From: Oricola sp.
GTDB taxonomy: Bacteria > Pseudomonadota > Alphaproteobacteria > Rhizobiales > Rhizobiaceae
DNA: 64,000 bases
Assembly (NCBI RefSeq): GCF_022763245.1
Contig: NZ_JALEGV010000005.1
Span: 1 to 64,000 of the forward strand
Direction of reading: 5' to 3'
The notes under the pieces are model-generated. The model was given only the letters and a program-made list of their open reading frames with translations. It did no database searches and was not told the DNA's origin. A program made the position numbers and the translations under genes. This document shows positions 49,805 through 57,790 of the stretch, one piece after another. Position 1 is the first letter of the stretch. Every line of letters starts with the position of its first letter.

Positions 49805-50623
49805 ATGGTGAATGCCGCGGACATGACGAGAGGCGAACTGGAAAGCCTGCTGCGCTTCTATGCGGAGAGCGGGCTGGACTATCCGCTTGCCGACGAAGCG
49901 CCGGACCGCTTCGAGACGGCGGCGCCCGCGCAGGCCAAGCCCGCCGAAAGCCCGAAACAGGCTCCGCCGCCGGTCGCCCCGGCCCGCGCGCCGGCGATGC
50001 CGGATTCCGAGGCCATCGCGCTCGCCACCAAATGCGCAGCCCAGGTCGAAACGCTCGACGACCTGCGCCGGGCGGTGGAGACCTTCGACGCCTGCAACCT
50101 AAAACTGACGGCCCGCCACACCGTCTTCGAAGGCGGATTGCGCGGCGCGGCGATGATGATGGTGTCCGACGCGCCGGGCCGCGACGACGACGCTTCCGGC
50201 GAGGCGCTGACCGGACCGGAAGGCCAGCTGTTCGACCGGATGCTCGCCGCGATCGGCCGATCGCGCGACGATTGCTATCTCGGCTTCACCGTTCCCTGGC
50301 GGGTGCCCGGCAATGCGGGGCCGTCGAAACTCCAGGCGGCGATCTGCAAGCCCTTCATCGAACGCCAGATCGAACTGGCGCGGCCGCAGTTCCTGGTGCT
50401 GCTCGGCAATGGCGCGGCGCGCATCCTGCTCGACACGTCCGACAACATCCTGCAGCTGCGTGGACACTGGAAGACGGTGCGCACGAAGAGCGGCTTCGAG
50501 GTTCCGGCAATCGCCACGCTGCAACCCCGTTTCCTGCTGGAGCAGCCGGCGCAGAAGCGCTTCGCATGGGCCGATCTCTTGCAGATTCGCGACAGGCTCG
50601 GCACGCCTCAAACGCAAGGCTGA
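49805..50623 (+). CDS. Family 4-type uracil-DNA glycosylase-like protein
   Basis: A 272-residue protein. A Pro/Ala-rich linker (residues ~40-65) leads to a UDG fold with motif I-like SDAPGRDDDASGEALTGPEG and LVLLGNGAARILL. Family 4 enzymes bind a [4Fe-4S] cluster through four Cys. Here only two of the expected positions keep Cys (FDACNLKL and AAICKPFI), whereas the KCRPP-type position reads TVPWRVPGN. It may be a cluster-free or altered glycosylase. The gene is divergent from the ETF-QO gene. Confidence 0.82.
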   Translation: MVNAADMTRGELESLLRFYAESGLDYPLADEAPDRFETAAPAQAKPAESPKQAPPPVAPARAPAMPDSEAIALATKCAAQVETLDDLRRAVETFDACNLKLTARHTVFEGGLRGAAMMMVSDAPGRDDDASGEALTGPEGQLFDRMLAAIGRSRDDCYLGFTVPWRVPGNAGPSKLQAAICKPFIERQIELARPQFLVLLGNGAARILLDTSDNILQLRGHWKTVRTKSGFEVPAIATLQPRFLLEQPAQKRFAWADLLQIRDRLGTPQTQG

Positions 50624-50717
50624 CGGCGTAATCAAGGCAGGATTGGTCGCCTCTCTTTCATGCGTTCGCAAAGTCTTCGCGCTACCCCTGCGCTCAAGCG
50701 CACAGGAGTCCTCCGCG

Positions 50718-51965
50718 ATGTTACAACTGATCCTTCCCGTCGCGGGGCTGCTCGCATCCACATTTCTGCTGCTGGTCGGCAACGGACTGACCGGCGTGCT
50801 CCTGCCGATTCGCGCCTCGATGGAAGGCTGGAGCCCGATCACCATCGGCTGGATCGGCTTCGGCTACGCGCTTGCCTTCACGGCTGGCTGCGTCGTCATT
50901 CCGCGCATGGTGCTGCGCGTCGGCCATGTCCGCGTCTATGCGGTGCTGGCGGCGGCACTGGCCATGTCGGTGCTGCTGCAGGCGCTGATCATCCATCCGG
51001 TCGCGTGGATCGCCACGCGCGGGCTTGGCGGGTTCGCTCTCGCCGGCACATACATGGTCGTGGAGAGCTGGCTCAACGAGCGGGCGGCCAACGAGGACCG
51101 CGGCAAGATCTTCTCCATCTACATGGTCGTCTCGATGATCGGCCTGATGAGCGGCCAGTTCCTGCTGGTGGCGGCCGACCCCGCGCTGACGACGCTGTTC
51201 ATGATCGCCGCGCTGCTGTTCGCCGCGGCCGTGATCCCGACCGGGCTCTCCAACGCGTCGTCGCCGCGGCCGCTGACGCAGGTCTCGCTCAATCTGCGCA
51301 AGCTCTACGCCAACTCCCCACTCGCCTTCGTCGGCGTGGCGGTGACCGGCTTCGCCTTCGGCGCCTACAGCTTCCAGACACCGGTCTACCTCCAGTTCAC
51401 CGGTCTGTCGGAAGTCCAGATCGCGACCACCATGGCGCTCGTCATGGTCGGCGGAATGGTCTTCCAGTTCCCGATCGGGCGCTATTCGGACCGCACCGAC
51501 CGTCGCTTCGTCATCATCGCGTCGGCCTTTGCGGGCGTGGTGCTGACGATCCTGCTCGCCACGATGGCCGGCGTCTCGCTCAACATGCTGTTTGCGCTGA
51601 TGTTCCTGTTCGGCGGCGTGCTGATGCCGCTCTATTCGATCATCGTCGCGCATGCCAACGACCATGCCGATCCGGATGATTTCGTCGAGGTGTCGTCGGG
51701 CCTGCTGATCATCTACGGCGCCGGCTCGATGGCCGGTCCGGTGGTCGCCGGCGGCTTCATGGCGTTGCTCGGGCCGAGCGGCATCTTCTCCATGATGGCC
51801 GCCATGTATCTCGCATTCGGCTTCTACGCCGTCTGGCGCCTGACCCGCCGCGAAGCGGTGCCGCAGGAGGAGATGACGGACTTCACCTATGCGCCGCCGG
51901 TCGCGCCCGCCCAGACGCCGGAGGCCATCCAGCTCGACCCGCGCGCCGACGAAAACGCAAGCTGA
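50718..51965 (+). CDS. YcaD-like MFS transporter (copy 2)
   Basis: A 415-residue major facilitator with twelve helices. ESWLNERAANEDRGKIFSIY, SIIVAHANDHADPDDFVEVS and the tail ending LDPRADENAS are close to the paralogue at 21214-22500. AGGAGTCC lies upstream of the ATG at 50718. The substrate is unknown. It follows the UDG-like gene after ~95 nt and is convergent with the EamA gene. Confidence 0.87.
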   Translation: MLQLILPVAGLLASTFLLLVGNGLTGVLLPIRASMEGWSPITIGWIGFGYALAFTAGCVVIPRMVLRVGHVRVYAVLAAALAMSVLLQALIIHPVAWIATRGLGGFALAGTYMVVESWLNERAANEDRGKIFSIYMVVSMIGLMSGQFLLVAADPALTTLFMIAALLFAAAVIPTGLSNASSPRPLTQVSLNLRKLYANSPLAFVGVAVTGFAFGAYSFQTPVYLQFTGLSEVQIATTMALVMVGGMVFQFPIGRYSDRTDRRFVIIASAFAGVVLTILLATMAGVSLNMLFALMFLFGGVLMPLYSIIVAHANDHADPDDFVEVSSGLLIIYGAGSMAGPVVAGGFMALLGPSGIFSMMAAMYLAFGFYAVWRLTRREAVPQEEMTDFTYAPPVAPAQTPEAIQLDPRADENAS

Positions 51966-51968
51966 CGG

Positions 51969-52931
51969 TCAGCCCTGCGGCGTCACGCTGCGCCGTGCGG
52001 CGCCGCGCCGCTCCAGCCCGAGCTGGCGTTCGCGATAGATGATGTAGATGCCCGACACGGTGACGATCGCCGAGCCGATGATCGTCGCGACGCCCGGCAC
52101 CTCCGCGAAGACGAAGAAGCCGATGGCGATGGAGAGCACCACGGAGGTGTATTCGAACGGGGCGACCACCGAGACCTCGCCATGGCGGTAGCTCTCGGTC
52201 AGGAGGATCTGCCCCAGCCCGCCGAAGAAACCCGACAGGATCAGCGACACGGCCTGGGTGACGCTCAGCGCCTCCCAGCCGAACGGGATCGTGACCAGAG
52301 AGAAGACCGTCGCCGTGACGGAGAAATAAAGGACGATCGTCGAGGTTCGTTCTGTGACCAGCAGCCGCCGCACGAGCACCATCGCAAGGCCGGCGATGCA
52401 TGCGCCGACGAATGTCGTGATCACGCCAAGCGCCTCGTCGCCGCCGAAACCGCCGCCGCCGCGAAACAGCTGCAGCTTCGGCCAGGAGATGATGATGACG
52501 CCGAGCAGGCCGACCGTCACCGCGCTCCAGCGATAACGCCTCACGGTTTCCCCGAGCAGCACCGCGCCGAAGATGACGGTGACGAGCGGCCGGGCGTAGC
52601 CGATGGCGGTCGCGTCGGGCAGCGGCAGGCGCGTCAGGCCGAAGAAGCCGAGCGCCATGGCCGCGACGCCGACGATGCCGCGCATCACGTGGCCGACCGG
52701 GTGGCTGGTGCGCCACGCGCCCGACAGTTCGCCGACGACGAGCAGATAGGCGCAGATCGGCAGGATCGCGAAGAAGGACCGGAAGAAGACGATCTGGCCC
52801 GCCGGCAGCTGGCCGGCATATTTGATCGCGGTCGCCATGCCCATGAAGGCGACGACCGATCCGACCTTCAGGCCAATGGCGAGCAACGGACGGGACTGGC
52901 TTGAGGGGGAGGCTTCGGAAGGAGACATCAC
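51969..52931 (-). CDS. DMT superfamily permease (EamA family)
   Basis: A 320-residue membrane protein with ten predicted helices in two EamA repeats, e.g. KYAGQLPAGQIVFFRSFFAI and SVVAPFEYTSVVLSIAIGFF, with a basic C-terminus (RQLGLERRGAARRSVTPQG). Such DMT proteins usually export small metabolites such as amino acids. The gene lies 3 nt from the convergent MFS gene. Confidence 0.88.
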   Translation of the reverse strand: MMSPSEASPSSQSRPLLAIGLKVGSVVAFMGMATAIKYAGQLPAGQIVFFRSFFAILPICAYLLVVGELSGAWRTSHPVGHVMRGIVGVAAMALGFFGLTRLPLPDATAIGYARPLVTVIFGAVLLGETVRRYRWSAVTVGLLGVIIISWPKLQLFRGGGGFGGDEALGVITTFVGACIAGLAMVLVRRLLVTERTSTIVLYFSVTATVFSLVTIPFGWEALSVTQAVSLILSGFFGGLGQILLTESYRHGEVSVVAPFEYTSVVLSIAIGFFVFAEVPGVATIIGSAIVTVSGIYIIYRERQLGLERRGAARRSVTPQG

Positions 52932-52995
52932 GGACTACCCGTAGCGCCATCGGCGCGGCAGGGAAAGCGCCGACACGTCCACTCGTCTCTCCGGG

Positions 52996-54342
52996 TCAGC
53001 CGTTCAGCTCGTCAGGATGCTTCTCGCTCAGGAGGTCGTCCTTGGCGGCGTGGGTGCGCTCTTCCTCGATCTTGCGCGTCACCGCCAGGTCCGGACGGGT
53101 GTCGTTGACGACGGTCGATTCCTCCGGCACGGGCGGCTCGCCCACCGGCGCGGCAGGTCCCGGAGCCGGCGCGCCGGCCTTGGCCGGGATCGGCAGAGCA
53201 CTGCCTTCGGCAAAGCGCAGCCGGTAGGTCGGTTCGGGCAGCGTGATGCCGTGACGCTCGAGTTCGACCTTGACGAGGCGCATTGCCTCGGAGCGCGCCT
53301 TCAGGAAGCTCGTCTTGTTCTGGTCGATCCAGGCGGTCAGGGTCAGGGTGACGGTGGAATCGCCGATCTCCTCGATCCAGCCATCGACGCCCGGATCAGG
53401 AAGCACGAAATCCAGCGTGCGGATCTTCCTCAGGGCGTGTTCCAGCGCCATGTCGAGATTGCTCTCCGGCGCCACGCCGATCCGAAACAGGAAGCGACGC
53501 TGCGGATTGCGGCTGTAATTGGTGATGTTGCTCTTGAAGACGGTCGCGTTGGGGATGCGAATGTGGTTACCGTCGGCGTCCATGAGGATCGTGGCGCGCG
53601 AGGTCAGGCTGATGACGAAGCCCTCGAAATTCTCGATGCTGACATAGTCGCGCGGGCTGAAGGGCTGGCGGACCGACAGCAGGATACTGGCGATGTAGTT
53701 TTCCACCGTGTCGCGCACTGCAAAGCCGATCGCCAGGCCGACGATACCGGCCGCGCCGAGAATGGTTCCGAGCAGCGCCGTCGCGCCGAGGATGTCGAGC
53801 GCCATCACCGCGCCGGCGATGAAGAAGGACAGGCGCAGCAACTGCCGCAGCAGGCTGGCGATGAAGCCGTTCGGTGCGATGCGGTTCCAGGGCCATTCGC
53901 GACCGGCGATCATCCAGCCGATGGCGTAGATCAGCGCCCAGACCGTCACGGCAACCGCGAGCAGCGGGATGTAGCCGATCGCCTGCGCCCCCCGGCGCAG
54001 GAGGCGGTCATAGACCGGCTCGAGGCGCAGCGACAGCGACGTCACCTCTCCGATCTCGTTCTTCACCGCGACGACGCCCTTGACCCGGCCGGCGATCTCT
54101 TCGGCCTGTTCGGCCAGCGTCGCCTCGCGCACCTTGCCGCGCAAAGTGACGACGCCGGCGCGCACGGTGACGAAGACCGCCTGCAATCCGTCCATCTCGT
54201 CGAAGATCGCCTCGATGCGGGCGTCGATCTCGCGATCGTCGATCACGTCATTGGCGTCGATCGTTCCGTTTTCCTGGGCATGGGCGATCACGCCGAAGGA
54301 GAGGAGAAGAACGGCGAAGAGAGGCGCGAGCAGTCTTTTCAA
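52996..54342 (-). CDS. BON domain-MscS family mechanosensitive channel
   Basis: A 448-residue protein. A signal sequence (LLAPLFAVLLLSFGVIAHAQ) is followed by a BON domain (~35-95: FVTVRAGVVTLRGKVREATL, VKGVVAVKNEIGE), which probably binds phospholipid at the envelope. Helices lead into the MscS domain with the pore-lining sequence GAAGIVGLAIGFAVRDTVEN and the beta domain SPRDYVSIENFEGFVISLTS. The C-terminus is Pro/Ala-rich and charged. It likely protects against hypo-osmotic shock. Confidence 0.9.
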   Translation of the reverse strand: MKRLLAPLFAVLLLSFGVIAHAQENGTIDANDVIDDREIDARIEAIFDEMDGLQAVFVTVRAGVVTLRGKVREATLAEQAEEIAGRVKGVVAVKNEIGEVTSLSLRLEPVYDRLLRRGAQAIGYIPLLAVAVTVWALIYAIGWMIAGREWPWNRIAPNGFIASLLRQLLRLSFFIAGAVMALDILGATALLGTILGAAGIVGLAIGFAVRDTVENYIASILLSVRQPFSPRDYVSIENFEGFVISLTSRATILMDADGNHIRIPNATVFKSNITNYSRNPQRRFLFRIGVAPESNLDMALEHALRKIRTLDFVLPDPGVDGWIEEIGDSTVTLTLTAWIDQNKTSFLKARSEAMRLVKVELERHGITLPEPTYRLRFAEGSALPIPAKAGAPAPGPAAPVGEPPVPEESTVVNDTRPDLAVTRKIEEERTHAAKDDLLSEKHPDELNG

Positions 54343-54403
54343 GTCGGAATCTCGTCATTGGGCGGGTCGATTCCCGTCAGACTATTCGCAACCTCGCCGC
54401 TTG

Positions 54404-55510
54404 TCAGCCATCAGACGCCTTGCCGGTGGCCGCGAGTTCGGCGCGGATCTGCGCGTCGTGCTCGCCGCGCGCCGGGCTGGGCGGCGGCGTCCATGCGGGC
54501 GCGTCCGAGAAGCGCGGCGCCGGCGCGGCCTGCAGACGGCCGTCATCAGCATGCCAGACGGCGCGGGCGGCCATGTGTCCGTCCTGCGCGGCTTCCTGCG
54601 GATCGAGCACGGGAGCGACGCAGCAATCCGTGCCGTCGAACAGCGCCGCCCAATGGTCGCGCGGCTTCGCGGCAAAGAGCGCGGCCAGCCTCTCGCCCAA
54701 TCCGGGCCACAGCGCGGGATCGAACTGGCGGGCGAAATCTCCGTCCTCGGCCAGCCCCATGATCTCGATGAAGAGGCGGTAGAATTTCGGTTCCAGGCAC
54801 TGCACCGAGACGAACCCGTCGTCCGACGTGCGGTAGGTCCGGCTCCAATGCGGGCCGTCGAGCAGGCTCTGGCCGCGGCGCATGGAGGCGAGGCCGCTGT
54901 CCGGCAGCGACATCAGGAGGTTCATCATGTGCGCCGACCCGTCGACGATCGCCGCATCGACCACGGTCCCCTCGCCCGTCGCCCGGGCGCGCAGCAGACC
55001 GGCCAGCATGCCGACGACCAGATAGAGCGCGCCGCCGCCGATGTCGCCGACGAGGGTCGGCGGCGTGACGGGCGGTTCGCCGGGCGGCGAGGCGTACCAG
55101 AGCGCGCCGGAGGTGGCGATGTAGTTGAGGTCGTGTCCGGCGACCTGCGCCCTCGGCCCCTCCTGCCCCCAGCCGGTCATGCGGCCGTAGACGAGGCGCG
55201 GATTGGCGGCGCGGCATTCCCGCGGTCCGAGGCCGAGCCGTTCCATCACGCCCGGCCGGAAGCCTTCGATCAGCCCGTCAGCGGTCGCGATCAACTGGCG
55301 GGCCGTCTCGATGTCCTCCGGCTGCTTCAGGTCCAGCGCGATGGACCGCTTGCCGCGGTCCAGCAGGTTGCGCTCGGCATGAACCGGCGCGCCCGCCGGC
55401 TCCCTGCGATGGATGGTGACGACATCCGCGCCGAGGTCGGCGAGCATCATGGCCGCGAAGGGCGCCGGCCCCAGCCCCTCGATCTCGACGATCCGTATCC
55501 CCTCCAGCAT
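54404..55510 (-). CDS. CaiB/BaiF CoA transferase family protein
   Basis: A 368-residue type III CoA transferase or alpha-methylacyl-CoA racemase-like enzyme. Typical motifs are RIVEIEGLGPAPFAAMMLAD, GADVVTIHR, RSIALDLKQPED and LVYGRMTGWGQEGPRAQVAG, with the acidic catalytic loop around GHDLNYIATSG. The ATG at 55510 has GGGAGGG upstream and starts where the family begins. The short length and AMACR-like sequence favour a racemase; the substrate is unknown. Confidence 0.88.
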   Translation of the reverse strand: MLEGIRIVEIEGLGPAPFAAMMLADLGADVVTIHRREPAGAPVHAERNLLDRGKRSIALDLKQPEDIETARQLIATADGLIEGFRPGVMERLGLGPRECRAANPRLVYGRMTGWGQEGPRAQVAGHDLNYIATSGALWYASPPGEPPVTPPTLVGDIGGGALYLVVGMLAGLLRARATGEGTVVDAAIVDGSAHMMNLLMSLPDSGLASMRRGQSLLDGPHWSRTYRTSDDGFVSVQCLEPKFYRLFIEIMGLAEDGDFARQFDPALWPGLGERLAALFAAKPRDHWAALFDGTDCCVAPVLDPQEAAQDGHMAARAVWHADDGRLQAAPAPRFSDAPAWTPPPSPARGEHDAQIRAELAATGKASDG

Positions 55511-55668
55511 CCGGCCCTCCCTGCCATCAACACTCATTCGGTATAGGACGTTTCCGCCACAGCGTCATGGCCGGCCGGGAATATGCCGCAGCGGCGGCGG
55601 TTGATGCCCCGGGCGGGGCGTGGGACATGTGACGCCTGTCTGCCGCAAGCACCCGAGAGCGACCGCGC

Positions 55669-56427
55669 ATGGAGACCGTTTCATCGACACCGCGAGCGAT
55701 CCGCTTCGACGCCGGCCGGCATCCCCGCGCCAAGATCGGCTATGTGCTGCTGGCGACCGAACAGACGATCCAGGACGACGTGTTCGCCCTTCGGCCGGAC
55801 GGCGTCGGCGTCCATTTCGCGCGCGCCGCCATTCCCGACTCGATCACCCGCGAAACGCTGGCGCGCCAGGCCGGCCTGCTCGCCGACAGCGCCGCGACCC
55901 TGCTGCCGGACGGCTCGCTCGACGTCGTCTGCTATGCCTGCACCTCCGGTTCGCTGGTCATAGGCGAGGAACGCGTGATCGCGGAATTGAACAGGGGCGC
56001 GCCCAAGGCCCACGCCACGACGCTGATCACCGGCGTGATCCGCGGCCTGCGCGCGGTCGGCGCGACCCGCATCGCCGTCGCCACGCCCTATCTCGACGAG
56101 GTCAACGCGCTGGAGAAGACCTATCTGGAACGCGCCGGGTTCGAAGTCTTGGACATCCAGGGGCTGAACCTCGAGAAGGACAGCGACATGGTGCGCGTAG
56201 CGCCTGATTTCATTGAGGACTTCGCCCTTTCCCTCGAGCATGCGCGAGCCGACGCAATCTTCATCTCCTGCGGAGCCCTGCGCGCGCTGGACGTGGTGGC
56301 GCGGATCGAGGCCAAGGCCGGCAAGCCGGTGATCACGAGCAACCAGGCGATGATCTGGGACACGCTGCGCCTGGCCGGCATCGAGGACCGGTTCGAAGGC
56401 CATGGCCGCCTCGTTGCCGAGCACTGA
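55669..56427 (+). CDS. Maleate isomerase/arylmalonate decarboxylase-like protein
   Basis: A 252-residue Asp/Glu racemase superfamily protein. The two expected catalytic cysteines are in VVCYACTSGSLVIGEE and FISCGALRALDVV. TSNQAMIWDTLRLAG near the C-terminus is typical of maleate cis-trans isomerase-like proteins. Members isomerise maleate to fumarate or act on related acids. It is divergent from the CaiB-like gene and followed by a HAD gene. Confidence 0.85.
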   Translation: METVSSTPRAIRFDAGRHPRAKIGYVLLATEQTIQDDVFALRPDGVGVHFARAAIPDSITRETLARQAGLLADSAATLLPDGSLDVVCYACTSGSLVIGEERVIAELNRGAPKAHATTLITGVIRGLRAVGATRIAVATPYLDEVNALEKTYLERAGFEVLDIQGLNLEKDSDMVRVAPDFIEDFALSLEHARADAIFISCGALRALDVVARIEAKAGKPVITSNQAMIWDTLRLAGIEDRFEGHGRLVAEH

Positions 56428-56499
56428 GCGGAATTTGACGGCGGCGCGAAGCGCGCGCAGACTGAAGAACCGTCGCAGTCACCAGCCGGGCGGATTTTC

Positions 56500-57294
56500 A
56501 TGACACGGATATCGGGCTTCCTGATCGATCTCGGGGGCGTGGTCTATCAGGGCGACCACCTGATCGAGGGGTCGGCGCAGGCGATCGAGGCGCTGCGCGC
56601 CGGAGGTATCCGGTTCCGGTTTCTGACCAACACGACCAGCGCGCCGAGACGGTCGATCGTGGCGAAATTGGCCGCGATGGGCATGGACATCGAGCCGCAG
56701 CATGTGTTCACGCCGGCCATGGCCGCGCGGCACCTGATCACGGCCCGCGGACTGAAGCCCCATTTCCTCGTCGCGCCGGCGCTGATGGAGGATTTCGCCG
56801 ATCTGCCCGCCGGCGACCGGCCGGCCGTCGTGCTGGGCGACGCCGGCGACGACTTCACCTATGCCGCTCTCAACGCGGCCTTCCGGCTCTTGGAGGACGG
56901 TGCGGATTTCATCGCGCTGGCGAAGAACCGCAAATTCGCGGGTCCCGACGGGAAGCCCTGCCTCGACACGGGAGCCTTCGTGGCAGCACTCGAATATGCA
57001 AGCGGCCGCGAGGCGGAGGTGATCGGCAAGCCCGCGCCCGATTTCTTCCATGCCGCCTGCGCCGATATGGGACTCGACGCCGCCGAGACCGCGATGATCG
57101 GCGACGACGCGGAGTTCGACGCTTCGGCGGCCGTCGCCTGCGGCCTGACCGGCGTGCTGGTGCACACCGGCAAATGGGCGCCCGGCGCGGCGGACGGGCT
57201 GACGCCCGCGCCGAGCATGGAGGTCAAGGATCTGCGGGCGGCGGTGGACCGCCTCGCTTTGACTTTGAGTCAGGAAGGCGGTTCAACTAATTGA
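56500..57294 (+). CDS. HAD-IIA family phosphatase (LHPP-like)
   Basis: A 264-residue haloacid dehalogenase superfamily protein. Motif I is LIDLGGVVYQGD, with Gly where most HADs have the second Asp, as in the LHPP/phospholysine phosphatase group (DISG). Motif II is FLTNTTS, and motif III/IV lies in EVIGKPAPDFF ... AMIGDDAEFDASAAV. The HAD-IIA cap lies between ~85 and 170. It is probably a cytoplasmic small-molecule or phospho-amino acid phosphatase. Confidence 0.87.
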   Translation: MTRISGFLIDLGGVVYQGDHLIEGSAQAIEALRAGGIRFRFLTNTTSAPRRSIVAKLAAMGMDIEPQHVFTPAMAARHLITARGLKPHFLVAPALMEDFADLPAGDRPAVVLGDAGDDFTYAALNAAFRLLEDGADFIALAKNRKFAGPDGKPCLDTGAFVAALEYASGREAEVIGKPAPDFFHAACADMGLDAAETAMIGDDAEFDASAAVACGLTGVLVHTGKWAPGAADGLTPAPSMEVKDLRAAVDRLALTLSQEGGSTN

Positions 57295-57321
57295 TCTAAC
57301 AGTGATTGTCGAAGCGGCGCG

Positions 57322-57765
57322 TCACCGGGTTTCGCTGTCCACCCAGATCGTCACCGGTCCGTCATTGACCAGCGCGACCTTCATGTCGGCGCCGAAGATG
57401 CCGTTTTCGACGGTGACGCCGTAGCTGCGGATCTGGTCGGAGAAATGCTCGTAGAGCCGCCTGCCCTCGTCGGGCGGGGCGGCCGTGGAAAAGCCCGGGC
57501 GGTTGCCCTTCGTCTCGGCGGCGAGCGTGAACTGGCTGACGACCAGCGCCTTTCCGCCGACATCCAGCAGTGAGCGATTCATCCGGTCCGCGTCGTCACG
57601 GAAGATGCGCAGATTGACGAGCTTGCGCGCCAGCCATTCCGACTGCGCCTCGGCGTCCTCGCGCATGGCGCAGACGAGGATCAGGAGACCCTCGCCTATC
57701 TGCCCGGTCACCGCGCCATCGACGGTGACGCTCGCTTCCGAGACGCGTTGGACCAGTGCCCGCAT
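57322..57765 (-). CDS. dtd: D-aminoacyl-tRNA deacylase
   Basis: A 147-residue Dtd enzyme that removes D-amino acids (and glycine) from mischarged tRNA. The conserved motifs are [17 protein letters not shown], the catalytic [16 protein letters not shown], and [14 protein letters not shown] containing the cross-subunit Gly-Pro motif. It lies 25 bp downstream of the CoxL-like gene on the same strand. Confidence 0.96.
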   Translation of the reverse strand: MRALVQRVSEASVTVDGAVTGQIGEGLLILVCAMREDAEAQSEWLARKLVNLRIFRDDADRMNRSLLDVGGKALVVSQFTLAAETKGNRPGFSTAAPPDEGRRLYEHFSDQIRSYGVTVENGIFGADMKVALVNDGPVTIWVDSETR

Positions 57766-57790
57766 GTGACTGCCCTTCGACTGGCCAGCG

